64,000 bases of DNA from Candidatus Pseudothioglobus singularis PS1. GTDB taxonomy: Bacteria > Pseudomonadota > Gammaproteobacteria > PS1 > Pseudothioglobaceae. The position numbers were made by a program, and so were the translations under genes. The stretch spans positions 868,001-932,000 of the forward strand of contig NZ_CP006911.1 of assembly GCF_001281385.1 (NCBI RefSeq), read 5' to 3'. The notes under the pieces were generated by a model. The model was not told where the DNA came from and searched no databases. It saw only the letters and a list, made by a program, of their open reading frames with translations. Numbering within the stretch: position 1 is the stretch's first letter; the number at the start of each line of letters is the position of its first letter. Below, in pieces: positions 40,811-50,169 of the stretch.

Positions 40811-42057
40811 TCTGAATCTAGCTGAGACTCTAATGCTTCCTCAGCAATAACCTCCATTCCAACAACGCTTGGTCTTTGAGCCATGACCTGGAAGTTTGCT
40901 TGGTCAGACTCATCAACGTCATCAGTAATAAACATCATGCCAAACACAATGATTGCAATGAGCACATGAACACCTGCCAAATAAAGCAAGAATCCAAACT
41001 CATCAAATAAGTTAATAAAGTAACTCATCGAAAATGGACCTAATGCAGCAAAAAGACTATATACAAAAATAATGGTTCCACTGGCACTAACCATTTGGCT
41101 GGGCTTTAAACGATCATTCGTTTGAGCAACGCCCAGAGAGTATAGCGGTAGAGTAAATGCTCCAATCAAGCCATTTAATACTAAAAAGACTGTTTTTGAA
41201 AATTCAAACAATGACAGCAAGACGCAAATACTAGTTACCACTAGACAACACAACAGAATAACCTTACGTCGATCAATCTTATCTGATAACCATCCTAATG
41301 GCCACTGAGAGGCTGCGCCAAAACCAATAAAGAGGGTCATAAATAAGGCGGTTTCAGAAACACTTAGCCCAGACTTAATCGCATAAATAGTGCCTACTCC
41401 AAAAAAACCAGCAGAAGCCAATCCAGAAACTCCTAATGTTATAACGCCCGATGGAGATGACTTCCATAGCGCCTTGATGCCCAAAGATTCTTGTATTTCG
41501 GTATCGGGCGCTTTAATTTCAGTCAGTAGAATGGGTATGAGTGAAACAGACAATAGGATCGATGCCAACAAAAATAAACTGACGCCTGCAGGATTATCTA
41601 CAACAAAAAGCCCCTGCCCCATTGCTAGTCCTCCCCAAACCACGACCATATGGATTGAGAATAGTTGCCCCCTATTCTCGTTAGAGGAGATGGAATTAAG
41701 CCACCCCTCTACAATAATCATTATGCCTGCAATACAAAAACCAGACAGAAATCTGGAAATAAACCAGACAGGCGGCTCGATAAACAATATTTGTATTAAT
41801 ATCGCCGTTGAAGCGATCGACGCATATGCGGCATAAGTTCTGATTTGGCCCGTTTTTTTGATTTGAGCTGGTGAAAGCATTGAGCTTGCAAATGCCCCTA
41901 AAAAATAACCAGACATGACTAATCCAGTCGTAATGACTGAAAAGCCCTCATAGTCTGCTCTCCAGCTACTGAGGGTTCCCTGTAGGCCGTTTCCTAGGCT
42001 GATAAATAATATGCCTAAAAATATAGGCCATATAGAGCGCATGACAATTGTCAACAT
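40807..42057 (-). CDS. MFS transporter, YcaD-like
   Basis: 416 residues, 12 membrane helices with a long acidic cytoplasmic tail (about 380-416). YFLGAFASSMLSPAQIKKTGQIR replaces the usual loop 2-3 motif, GWLNSISSNENRGQLFSIHMVV is the helix 4-5 motif of the YcaD/UhpC-like branch, and GWLSDKIDRRKV is loop 8-9. Substrate unknown. Monocistronic on the minus strand. Confidence 0.85.
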   Translation of the reverse strand: MLTIVMRSIWPIFLGILFISLGNGLQGTLSSWRADYEGFSVITTGLVMSGYFLGAFASSMLSPAQIKKTGQIRTYAAYASIASTAILIQILFIEPPVWFISRFLSGFCIAGIMIIVEGWLNSISSNENRGQLFSIHMVVVWGGLAMGQGLFVVDNPAGVSLFLLASILLSVSLIPILLTEIKAPDTEIQESLGIKALWKSSPSGVITLGVSGLASAGFFGVGTIYAIKSGLSVSETALFMTLFIGFGAASQWPLGWLSDKIDRRKVILLCCLVVTSICVLLSLFEFSKTVFLVLNGLIGAFTLPLYSLGVAQTNDRLKPSQMVSASGTIIFVYSLFAALGPFSMSYFINLFDEFGFLLYLAGVHVLIAIIVFGMMFITDDVDESDQANFQVMAQRPSVVGMEVIAEEALESQLDSD

Positions 42058-42146
42058 AATCGTTTATATAATCAAATAATCTTAAAAAAGCGCGAATTAT
42101 AGTGTAATTTAATATTGTATTTGATAAATATGGTAAAAAGTTTTTA

Positions 42147-42425
42147 ATGATTGATATCCCTACAAAAATTTGGACAGTATATCTCCTTGAGTGTAGAGAT
42201 AAAACGCTCTATTGTGGAATCACGAATGACCTAGAAAATCGCCTTAAACAGCATGCAGGAGAATTGACTGGAGGCGCCAAATATACAAGAGCTCGTAGGC
42301 CATTAAAATTAGTCTATCAGGAAAAAGTTAGATCAAGAAGTGATGCCCTTAAAAGGGAACTCATTATTAAGAAAATGAGCAGAGAAACTAAACTGAGTTT
42401 AGTTAATAGTTTTCAATCACTTTAA
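42147..42425 (+). CDS. GIY-YIG nuclease-domain protein, YhbQ/UPF0213-like
   Basis: 92 residues: TVYLLECRDKTLYCGITNDLENRLKQH carries the divergent GIY-YIG pair (VYLL, YCGIT) and Arg; ALKRELIIKKMSR carries the Glu. This is the UPF0213 (YhbQ) family of small stand-alone GIY-YIG proteins, some with DNA-damage-linked nuclease activity. Overlaps the convergent peroxiredoxin gene by four bases. Confidence 0.85.
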   Translation: MIDIPTKIWTVYLLECRDKTLYCGITNDLENRLKQHAGELTGGAKYTRARRPLKLVYQEKVRSRSDALKRELIIKKMSRETKLSLVNSFQSL

Positions 42426-42946
42426 TTTTGAAGTTGATTCAAATCATTGAGCACCATCTGAGAGTGAGTGCTTGGCTTGACAGAAAGATAAATCTTTGCA
42501 ACTTTTCCATCTGGATCGATAATAAACGTGTTTCTTTTAGCACTCTTAAAACTCATAAAATTATTAAGAGAGTCGTAAGCCTCAGAGACCTCTCCGGACT
42601 CATCAGAGAGTAGTGAAAATGGGAGGTTATTTTTATCAGCAAAACGCTTATGAGACTCAACACTATCAAGACTAACACCAAAGACATTTGACTTGCTTGC
42701 AATAATTCTTTTGACTGCATCTCTAAAGTCACAGGCCTGAGTTGTACAACCTGGGGTGTCATCCTTTGGATAGAAGTACAATATAACCCAGCTTCCTTCA
42801 TAATCACTGAGTTGGTGCTGAATACTGTTTTGATCACTAAGAGTAAAATTTGGAGCTTTACTGCCAACCTTGATCTGTGCTAGCGAAGCTAATGAAATAG
42901 GCAATAGTAGTGCAACAAATATGAATTGTTTGAATAATCTAGTCAT
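42422..42946 (-). CDS. Exported peroxiredoxin, Bcp/PrxQ-like
   Basis: 174 residues. Signal peptide (FKQFIFVALLLPISLASLA), then the AhpC/TSA fold: APNFTLSD, FYPKDDTPGCTTQACDFRD with peroxidatic Cys and resolving Cys five residues on (PrxQ type), and RNTFIIDPDGKVAKIY. Reduces hydrogen or organic peroxides in the periplasm, using a thioredoxin-like donor. Export is unusual compared with cytoplasmic E. coli Bcp. Confidence 0.88.
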   Translation of the reverse strand: MTRLFKQFIFVALLLPISLASLAQIKVGSKAPNFTLSDQNSIQHQLSDYEGSWVILYFYPKDDTPGCTTQACDFRDAVKRIIASKSNVFGVSLDSVESHKRFADKNNLPFSLLSDESGEVSEAYDSLNNFMSFKSAKRNTFIIDPDGKVAKIYLSVKPSTHSQMVLNDLNQLQN

Positions 42947-42969
42947 TTACAAAAATTAAGAAATAGTAT

Positions 42970-43134
42970 CTAAGGCTTTAAAAAGGAATCAATATTTGAG
43001 TAGTCTTTCGCACCACGTTTAGCACTAAGATACCAATTCATAGCTTTGATAAGCTGCTTTTCATCAATGTTATTTCTTTTGCAATATGAAACAGTAGATC
43101 TTTTAAGCGAATTGTTAGGCATTGTTTTTTGCAT
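42970..43134 (-). CDS. Possible small protein, 54 residues
   Basis: ATG at 43134, product MQKTMPNNSLKRSTVSYCKR then NNIDEKQLIKAMNWYLSAKRG. Soluble, basic, one Cys. No clear ribosome binding site and no recognised family; supported only by its plausible amino acid composition and position directly upstream of the peroxiredoxin gene. Confidence 0.35.
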   Translation of the reverse strand: MQKTMPNNSLKRSTVSYCKRNNIDEKQLIKAMNWYLSAKRGAKDYSNIDSFLKP

Positions 43135-43159
43135 TTAATATTGTTAGTTAAGAAAAGTA

Positions 43160-43196
43160 CTTTAGTTGGCCGGTAGGAGTAACCTGCCAACTAAAG
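43160..43196. other. Strong hairpin in a gene-free stretch
   Basis: CTTTAGTTGGC pairs with G.CCAACTAAAG (43160-43170 with 43186-43196, 11 bp), then after a four-base bulge AGG/CCT closes a five-base loop. It lies at the left of the 419-bp gene-free stretch 43135-43553 and has no T tract on either side. Confidence 0.5.
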
Positions 43197-43280
43197 CGGG
43201 TACCTCAGTTGTCAAACGGAGAGAGAATGACATAGGTATTCGAGGTTCTTTAAAAACTGATACATAAACTAAATATCTAA

Positions 43281-43418
43281 ATATTGTTTTTAGCTATTAG
43301 AGACTTACAAAATGGTATGTATAATCTAACCTAAAGATTAGAGTATTAACGATTTGTTTAATCTGTAACTTAAAGGGGTAGTAGTTACAGAAAAATCTCT
43401 AATAAACTAAAAACAATG
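43281..43418. ncRNA. Candidate structured RNA element
   Basis: A long closing stem: ATTGTTTTTAG.TATTAGAGA at 43282-43303 is repeated inverted at 43396-43417, about 20 pairs. Inside are two further perfect stems, TAATCT/AGATTA (43322-43327/43335-43340) and CTGTAAC/GTTACAG (43363-43369/43384-43390), giving a three-way junction of about 138 nt. Strand is undecided. It lies 136 bp ahead of the response regulator gene, so it may be its leader or a separate small RNA. No known family recognised; the remainder of 43135-43553 shows nothing else clear. Confidence 0.5.
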
Positions 43419-43553
43419 TATACATAATAGTCTCCAACACTTGTTGTCAAATGTTGAATATATGGAGTTTTGATGAAGACTTTATGAAGATTCTTTCTTT
43501 TGTTTGGTTTTAATTTACAATGCCACTTTTCTTAAATAATTAATGACTTAAAT

Positions 43554-44222
43554 ATGGAAACAATTTTAATAGTTGAAGATGATAAAACAATCGCTGAAAG
43601 TATCTGTTTTATTTTAGAAAAAGATTCTTTTAATTGCAAATGGTTTGACAATGGAAAGGAAGCACTCGAGTTTCATAAAGACAATGAGGTTGATTTAATC
43701 TTACTCGATGTCGGCTTGCCTGACATGAGTGGATTTGATTTACTAAGAAAAGTTCGTGAGAAGTCTAACTTGCCAGTGATTATTATCTCTGCAAGGGATG
43801 ATGAATCAGACCAGGTTCTGGGCCTCGAGGGACTAGGTGCCAACGCCTACGTTACAAAACCGCTAAGCCCAAGACTGGTTGTCGCACATGTTCGCGCCCA
43901 ACTTAGAATGGTTAAACCTGAGGTTAAAAGTGGTGACTCTAAATTTAGTATTAATCACGCTATGCAAAGAGTCGTGTTCATGGATCAGGACCTTACACTG
44001 ACACCCGCTGAATTCAAGATACTCTCGCATTTAGTTAAAAACCCTAACAGGGTCCACTCAAGGGAGTACTTAATGAGTATTATTTGGGATCGTCCTCATG
44101 GCTCAGATATTAAAACTATTAACACGCACATCAAATCAATACGCAAACGTCTTCATGAGATGGATGAAACTAATGAATACATTGAAACTCATAGAGGTAT
44201 TGGATACAGCCTTATTGAATGA
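43554..44222 (+). CDS. creB: OmpR-family response regulator, CreB-like
   Basis: 222 residues. Receiver domain with acidic pair (VEDDKT), phospho-acceptor Asp in LILLDVGLPD, Lys in VTKPL; winged-helix DNA-binding domain (LTPAEFKILSHLVKNPNRVHSREYL, IRKRLHEMD, ETHRGIGYSL). Overlaps the sensor gene by four bases. Assigned to CreB because its partner has the CreC-type sensor region; the regulated genes are unknown here. Confidence 0.85.
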   Translation: METILIVEDDKTIAESICFILEKDSFNCKWFDNGKEALEFHKDNEVDLILLDVGLPDMSGFDLLRKVREKSNLPVIIISARDDESDQVLGLEGLGANAYVTKPLSPRLVVAHVRAQLRMVKPEVKSGDSKFSINHAMQRVVFMDQDLTLTPAEFKILSHLVKNPNRVHSREYLMSIIWDRPHGSDIKTINTHIKSIRKRLHEMDETNEYIETHRGIGYSLIE

Positions 44223-45679
44223 AGCGATTCAAGCTTAATATTGGCACAAAACTCTTTCTTCTTTACTTTATTGTAAGTTCAAGCCTTTTATGGTTATTTG
44301 CTCAAAGAACAACCTTTGAGTCTGCAAAATCGATTATGGTTGAGGTTTCAAGCCTTATGAGCCGTGTTGCCTCTCAAAACAACAAGGATGGTGAAATTGA
44401 TCTAGAAACCTTTGAAACTTTGATTGTTAATTACCTTCGATCTCAAAGAAATACGATTAATACTAACAGCCCCCAAAAACTTGAAAACTTAGCGATTTAT
44501 GTCACTGACAAAGATGGTCTTTTAGTTCTGGATTCAAGAGGACTTACTCTAGGCACAGACATGCGAGATGCAAATGAGGTTGAATCTGCTCTGAGCGGCA
44601 TGATAGATTCAACAAGTGTGGTAACAGAAAAAGTAGCTGGAACTCAAAAAGCCAGAGGCATGGTCATAGAATACTTTCTGAAATCAAGATTTTTAAATGC
44701 CTCAAATCCTATTTATGGAAATAATGGGGAAATAATTGGAACCGTTGTGGTGGTTGCTCCGCTCATTGAATTAATGGGTGAGAGCTATCTCCTAAGATTT
44801 ATCTTTTATATTTTTGTTATCTCCTTACTCTTTGGCTTTTTGGGAAGTTATCGTATATCTAGAAATATTAACCGCGTTCAAAAATATACGGCCAACCTCT
44901 TTAGCGGTGAAGATGTTTTGATGCCTGACCTTAATAATCAGTTCAATAAGCTTGCAACAACAATTAAAGATGCTAGAGCAGACGTTGAACTGAAAGATGA
45001 TGTTGAGCAATATATAGACACTCTCGCTCATGAGCTCAGAACACCTATAACAGGTATACAACTGACTGCTGAAAACCTTTTAAGTCCGATGAGTGATGCT
45101 CAAAGAAAGCGCTTTGTAAAGAATATCCTAGAGTCGAACAAGCATATGGATCTTCTGGTCAATAGATTACTTGACTTATCAAGAATTGAAAGGCGTGAAG
45201 CACTTAAAAACGTCGAATCGCTGAGCATTAAAGAGGCTGTTAATACGGTTTTAAAGGAGCCCAGTCGAGTTAAAAAAATACTAGATAAGGACCTCAACAT
45301 CGATATTCAAATCAGTAGTAATGCAACACTTAAGGCTGAAAAAATACTTTTAGTTCAGGCCATTGGAAATATCGTCAATAACGCGTTAGATTTCACACCT
45401 GCTTCTGGAAAAATTACTATTAAAGCCTCTCAAACGAACTCTGCTATTTCTATCATTGTTCTTGATGATGGGCCCGGAATACCTCCTCAAGTTATCAATA
45501 AACTGTTTACACGGTTTTTCTCAGTGACAAGGCCAGATACAGGCGTTAGGGGGAATGGTTTAGGGTTGAGGTTTGTTAGAAAAATAATGAAGCTCCATGG
45601 AGGAGAAATTAGCTTGCAAAATCGCTTTATTCAGCAGGGCGCTGAAGCGAGACTAAGATTTCCACTCAACGTTAAATAG
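44219..45679 (+). CDS. creC: Sensor histidine kinase, CreC-like
   Basis: 486 residues. Helix 1 (about 10-28), a periplasmic region of about 160 residues with LAIYVTDKDGLLVLDSRGLTLG (the CreC-type PAS/Cache signature), helix 2 (about 190-210), HAMP-like linker, H-box HELRTPITGIQLTAEN, N-box NIVNNALDF, G1 DDGPGIP and G2 GNGLGLRFV. Complete kinase. In enterics CreC responds to carbon-source status; that role is only inferred here. Confidence 0.85.
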   Translation: MKRFKLNIGTKLFLLYFIVSSSLLWLFAQRTTFESAKSIMVEVSSLMSRVASQNNKDGEIDLETFETLIVNYLRSQRNTINTNSPQKLENLAIYVTDKDGLLVLDSRGLTLGTDMRDANEVESALSGMIDSTSVVTEKVAGTQKARGMVIEYFLKSRFLNASNPIYGNNGEIIGTVVVVAPLIELMGESYLLRFIFYIFVISLLFGFLGSYRISRNINRVQKYTANLFSGEDVLMPDLNNQFNKLATTIKDARADVELKDDVEQYIDTLAHELRTPITGIQLTAENLLSPMSDAQRKRFVKNILESNKHMDLLVNRLLDLSRIERREALKNVESLSIKEAVNTVLKEPSRVKKILDKDLNIDIQISSNATLKAEKILLVQAIGNIVNNALDFTPASGKITIKASQTNSAISIIVLDDGPGIPPQVINKLFTRFFSVTRPDTGVRGNGLGLRFVRKIMKLHGGEISLQNRFIQQGAEARLRFPLNVK

Positions 45680-45802
45680 TGGATATTGAAATGTCTATAA
45701 AAGTTGATTTTATTGCGTCTAAAAAATTGTAATTTGTAATGATAGACAAATCTTATTTATATGGTATTATTCGCGAGTTTTTAATGAATTTTTTAATCTA
45801 AT

Positions 45803-46564
45803 ATGAAAATAATTATTCCAGTTAAAAGAGTTCTCGATCCTTACACGCAAGCTCGAGTAAATAAGCAGACTCAGCAGGTCGATTTATCGAATGCAAAAAT
45901 GGCGATGAATCCTTTTTGTGAGATTGCAGTTGAGGAGGCGTTAACTTTAAAAGAAGGTGGCGCTGCTACTGAGACCATTGCTGTGAGTATAGGTACCGAT
46001 AAAACGGTTGACACGCTCAGAACTGCTCTGGCTATGGGCGTTGATCGCGCTATATTTATTAAGACTGATTCAGAGCTTGATCTTCAGCCGCTTCATGTTG
46101 GCAAAATTCTAGCTAATATCATTCAGCGTGAGGAAGCGCAGCTTATCATTATGGGTAAGCAAGCTGTTGACAATGACAATAACCAGACTGGTCAAATATT
46201 ATCTGGTTTATTAAATTATTCACTGGGCACATTTATCTCTAAATTTGATTTAAGTTCTGACTCTAATAGTGTAGAAGTCAGCCGTGAAATTGACTCAGGT
46301 ATTGAAACTCGAAAACTTAACTTGCCTGCCATCGTAACCGTTGATCTTAGATTAAACGAGCCAAGATATGCCTCACTTCCAAACATTATGAAGGCAAGAT
46401 CTAAGCCATTAGAGACGATTGAATTATCGAGTCTTGGAATTGACACATCTCCTCGTATTAAGGTCGTCAGTGTAGAGGAGTCAGGCACTAAAGATAGAGC
46501 CTCAAAGCAGATTAGTTCTGCTGAAGAGCTATTCACTGAGTTAAATCAAATGGGAGTTCTATAA
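45803..46564 (+). CDS. etfB: Electron transfer flavoprotein beta subunit
   Basis: 253 residues. KIIIPVKRVLDPYTQARVN at the start, MNPFCEIAVEEALTLKE, and MGKQAVDNDNNQTGQILSGLL (AMP/FAD-binding) are classic EtfB. With EtfA it takes electrons from acyl-CoA, dimethylglycine or sarcosine-type dehydrogenases. Directly followed by etfA and then ETF-QO, so the complete route to ubiquinone is encoded here. Confidence 0.95.
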   Translation: MKIIIPVKRVLDPYTQARVNKQTQQVDLSNAKMAMNPFCEIAVEEALTLKEGGAATETIAVSIGTDKTVDTLRTALAMGVDRAIFIKTDSELDLQPLHVGKILANIIQREEAQLIIMGKQAVDNDNNQTGQILSGLLNYSLGTFISKFDLSSDSNSVEVSREIDSGIETRKLNLPAIVTVDLRLNEPRYASLPNIMKARSKPLETIELSSLGIDTSPRIKVVSVEESGTKDRASKQISSAEELFTELNQMGVL

Positions 46565-47491
46565 ATGTCAGCACTTATATTAATCGAACTAAATGGTTCA
46601 GAGGTTAGCGCAAATAGCAGAGCAGCATTAACTGCAGCCCTTCAGCTTTCTGATAGTGTTGATGCACTAGTTCTTACTAACGATTCAGCTAACGCAAGCT
46701 CAGCCGCTTCGATGAGTGGAATTAACACTGTCAAAACAATCGTTGATGATTCACTTGAGCATGCCAATGTAGAAGTTGCAAGCAAACTGATTGCTGATGT
46801 CATGTCTGATTACAAATTCTTGGTTTCAGGCTCATCTACTTACAGTAAAAATATATTGCCGCGCGTTGGTGCCCTCCTTGATGTTCAGCCTATCTCGGAT
46901 GTCTGTGAGATTAAATCATCAAACACATTTGTCAGACCTTTGTATGCTGGCAATGTTATGGCAACTGTTGAGACTTCTGATGATACGATTGTCATGACGG
47001 TCAGAGCAACTGCCTTTGAGCATGCTGAAGATGGCGGTTCTGCTGCTTTAGAAGCCTTGTCTCCTGCAATGCCAGAATCAAACTCCACGTTTATCTCTCT
47101 TCAAGAGTCACAATCAGAGCGTCCAGAACTAACTACTGCAGAGCGCATTGTATCTGGCGGTAGAGGGCTTGGGTCTAAAGATAACTTTGCAATGATTGAG
47201 CAGTTAGCAGATAAATTAGACGCCGCAGTTGGTGCCTCAAGGGCAGCAGTTGACGCCGGGTTTATTTCTAATGACTATCAAGTTGGACAAACTGGAAAGG
47301 TTGTTGCGCCTAAGCTTTACCTTGCTGTTGGAATTTCTGGAGCGATTCAGCATCTTGCTGGAATGAAAGATTCTCAAGTTATTGTCGTGATAAACAACGA
47401 TCCAGACGCACCAATGTCAAGGATGGCTGATATAGTCTGGCAGGTCGACTTATTTGATGCACTTAATGAATTAAACGCTTATCAGGTATAA
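46565..47491 (+). CDS. etfA: Electron transfer flavoprotein alpha subunit
   Basis: 308 residues. The C-terminal FAD domain is intact: GGRGLGSKDNFAMIEQLADKL, GASRAAVDAGFISNDYQVGQTG, YLAVGISGAIQHLAGM and VVINNDPDAPMSRMADI. Starts directly after the etfB stop. Partner dehydrogenases are not in this window. Confidence 0.95.
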   Translation: MSALILIELNGSEVSANSRAALTAALQLSDSVDALVLTNDSANASSAASMSGINTVKTIVDDSLEHANVEVASKLIADVMSDYKFLVSGSSTYSKNILPRVGALLDVQPISDVCEIKSSNTFVRPLYAGNVMATVETSDDTIVMTVRATAFEHAEDGGSAALEALSPAMPESNSTFISLQESQSERPELTTAERIVSGGRGLGSKDNFAMIEQLADKLDAAVGASRAAVDAGFISNDYQVGQTGKVVAPKLYLAVGISGAIQHLAGMKDSQVIVVINNDPDAPMSRMADIVWQVDLFDALNELNAYQV

Positions 47492-47502
47492 AATAGTAAT
47501 TA

Positions 47503-49122
47503 ATGGATAGAGAATCGATTGAATATGATGTTGTAATAGTGGGTGGCGGTCCATCAGGGCTCGCTTCCGCTTGCAAACTCAAGCAGCTCAATCCAAACCT
47601 CTCTGTCTGTCTCCTAGAAAAAGGATCTGAAATAGGCTCCCATATTCTCTCAGGTGCAGTTTTTGAGCCTAAAACGCTCTTTGATTTGTTTCCTGAGGAT
47701 GCTAAAGATTGTCCAACACTCAAAACCAAGGTTGCCAAAGATGAGCTGTTCTGGTTAACAGGAGAAAATAAGAGTATTAAAGTACCCTCTTGGTTAATGC
47801 CAAAGAGTCTTCATAACAAGGGCAACTACATTATTTCTTTGGGTGAACTCTGTCAGTGGATCTCTGAAAAGGCTATGGAGCTTGGTGTAGATATCTTTCC
47901 AGGCTTTCCAGCTCAAAGCTACATTAAAGATGAAAGCGGAAGAGTTATTGGTATTTCAACCGGTGACATGGGGATTGATAAAGAAGGCAACCAAAAAGGT
48001 ACCTACACACCTGGCATGGACATTCTTGCAAAACAGACCATTTTTGCTGAAGGCGCACGGGGTCACCTAGGTAAGCAGCTTATCAAAGAGTTCAATCTCG
48101 ATGAAGGCAAAACGCCGCAACACTTTGCAATTGGATTTAAAGAAGTCTGGGAAGTTGAGAACGACATGTATAGTGCTGGAGATGTTGTCCATACAATGGG
48201 TTGGCCGCTCAACGAAGGAACAACCGGAGGCGGCTTCCTTTACCATTTTGATAACAATCGTATTGCTGTAGGCCTGATTGTTGACCTCAACTATACTAAT
48301 CCAAGTCACAGCCCTTTCCAAGAATTTCAACAGTTTAAAAAACACCCAAAAATTAAACAATTTTTAGAGTCAGGTAAGCGTGTTTCATACGGCGCTAGAG
48401 CGATCACTAAAGGCGGTATAAATTCACTTGTGAAGATGGACTTTAATGGTGGAATGATTATTGGTTGTGACGCTGGGACTCTTAATCCAAGTAAGATTAA
48501 GGGAAGCCATTGCGCGCTGCAGTCAGGCATTTTAGCTGCTGAATATATTAACAAAATACTTTCAGAAGAGATATGTGAATTTGATGATTTATTTAAAAGT
48601 AGTGCACTCTATAATGAGCTTTACAAGTCACGAAACTTCAGTGCAGCAATGCATAAGTTTGGCTTTTATATAGGTGCTGCCTATAACTTTATAGAGTCAA
48701 ATATCTTTAGAAATTCATTGCCAGTCACTATCAAAGATGAGCAAAGGGATTGCGACTCGCTAAACTTAAATAATCCACTCTATTCCAAAGAGTACCCTGC
48801 CCCAGACAATGTTTTAAGTTTTGATATCACTTCATCACTATTTCTCTCAGGTACAAATCACGAGGAAGATCAGCCCGTTCACCTTAAATTAACTGACCCT
48901 TCTATCCCGTTGAATCGTAATAAAGAGCTGTTTGATGAACCAGCACAAAGGTACTGCCCTGCTGGCGTCTATGAGATTGTTGACAAAGAAGGTGAGGACT
49001 ATTTTCAAATCAACGCACAAAATTGTCTTCACTGTAAGACCTGTGACATAAAAGATCCATCACAAAACATTAATTGGGTACCGCCAGAAGGCGGAGGCGG
49101 ACCAAACTACATAGGAATGTAG
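47503..49122 (+). CDS. Electron transfer flavoprotein-ubiquinone oxidoreductase
   Basis: 539 residues, inner-membrane-associated flavoprotein. FAD-binding VVIVGGGPSGLASACKL, the GxxxGWPLNEGTTGGGFLYH quinone/FAD region, and a C-terminal 4Fe-4S site (CPAGVYEI, then NCLHCKTCDIKDPSQNINWVPPEGG). Passes electrons from reduced ETF to ubiquinone. Eleven bases after etfA. Codes for a complete protein of normal length. Confidence 0.95.
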   Translation: MDRESIEYDVVIVGGGPSGLASACKLKQLNPNLSVCLLEKGSEIGSHILSGAVFEPKTLFDLFPEDAKDCPTLKTKVAKDELFWLTGENKSIKVPSWLMPKSLHNKGNYIISLGELCQWISEKAMELGVDIFPGFPAQSYIKDESGRVIGISTGDMGIDKEGNQKGTYTPGMDILAKQTIFAEGARGHLGKQLIKEFNLDEGKTPQHFAIGFKEVWEVENDMYSAGDVVHTMGWPLNEGTTGGGFLYHFDNNRIAVGLIVDLNYTNPSHSPFQEFQQFKKHPKIKQFLESGKRVSYGARAITKGGINSLVKMDFNGGMIIGCDAGTLNPSKIKGSHCALQSGILAAEYINKILSEEICEFDDLFKSSALYNELYKSRNFSAAMHKFGFYIGAAYNFIESNIFRNSLPVTIKDEQRDCDSLNLNNPLYSKEYPAPDNVLSFDITSSLFLSGTNHEEDQPVHLKLTDPSIPLNRNKELFDEPAQRYCPAGVYEIVDKEGEDYFQINAQNCLHCKTCDIKDPSQNINWVPPEGGGGPNYIGM

Positions 49123-49124
49123 AG

Positions 49125-50087
49125 CTACTTACACTGATTTGCTGTTACAACCACCGTATTAATGATTTCATCAACGCTGCAACCTCTAGATAAGTCATTG
49201 ACTGGCTTTGAGAGCCCTTGAAGGATTGGGCCAATCGCTCTAGCGCCAGAGAATCGCTGGACTAATTTATAGCCTATATTCCCAGCATCTAGATTCGGGA
49301 AGATAAACACATTAGCAGGTGGCAAGAAAGAGGAATCTGGATCTTTGATTTTTAATACATTTGGATCTAGTGCAGCATCCAGCTGAACATTACCGATAAC
49401 ATTAATATCTGGAAGTGATGATCTTAGAAGCTCAGTTGCCACTCTTACCTTATCCACCTCAGCATGCTTAGCACTCTGATTAGTAGAAAATGAAAGCATA
49501 GCGAGTTTAGGGCTCTGTGTTAGAAAAGATTGCGCCGTCTCGTAAGCACTTTTAGCAATCTCAGCCAACTCTTCAGAATTTGGATTAATATTCATTGCGC
49601 AGTCAGAAAAAATCAAGTTGTCACCATACATACTATGATTATCGTCAAAAACCATTAAGAACAAGCTTGAAACCAGCTTACTGCCTTCTGCAACTCCTAT
49701 AAGCCTTAGCGCGCTGCTCAGTACTTCTTGGCTCGGTGTTATTGCGCCAGTAACAACCCCATCAACATCTCCCCTTTGAAGAGCCATCATAGCAAAGACA
49801 CTTTTATTTGAAAGCATCTCTAATGCAGATTCGATTGTCACACCTTTATGTTTTCGAAGCTCAAATAATGTCTGCGCATATTGTGCTTTCAAATCTTCGT
49901 TTTTTGGGTTGATTGACTCTAGCCCCAAAGAAGATGCAGGCTCTTCATCAAAAAGGACTATTTGAGCTATTTTTTGATCTTTAATTGACTTGGCTGCCGC
50001 AATGATTCTGGAGTCAGTCGATTCAGGTAATAAAATTCGAGGATATTTGCTTTTAGCCTTGCTGGTTAAATCATCAAGTAATGCCAT
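49125..50087 (-). CDS. pta: Phosphate acetyltransferase
   Basis: 320 residues, the short form without the N-terminal DRTGG extension. RILLPESTDSRIIAAA at the start, GDVDGVVTGAITPSQEVL, FSDCAMNINPNSEEL and NVFIFPNLDAGNIGYKL are Pta signatures. Converts acetyl phosphate to acetyl-CoA or the reverse. ackA is not adjacent; instead it follows the aldehyde dehydrogenase-ligase gene in the same direction, as in organosulfonate loci where Pta handles acetyl phosphate made by Xsc. Confidence 0.92.
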   Translation of the reverse strand: MALLDDLTSKAKSKYPRILLPESTDSRIIAAAKSIKDQKIAQIVLFDEEPASSLGLESINPKNEDLKAQYAQTLFELRKHKGVTIESALEMLSNKSVFAMMALQRGDVDGVVTGAITPSQEVLSSALRLIGVAEGSKLVSSLFLMVFDDNHSMYGDNLIFSDCAMNINPNSEELAEIAKSAYETAQSFLTQSPKLAMLSFSTNQSAKHAEVDKVRVATELLRSSLPDINVIGNVQLDAALDPNVLKIKDPDSSFLPPANVFIFPNLDAGNIGYKLVQRFSGARAIGPILQGLSKPVNDLSRGCSVDEIINTVVVTANQCK

Positions 50088-50169
50088 AAATGAGTCTCTT
50101 TAAGGATAGACATAGTTTACCCGAAAATGGTAAATTTTTTATATCTTGAGAATTAAACTCAATTCTAAT

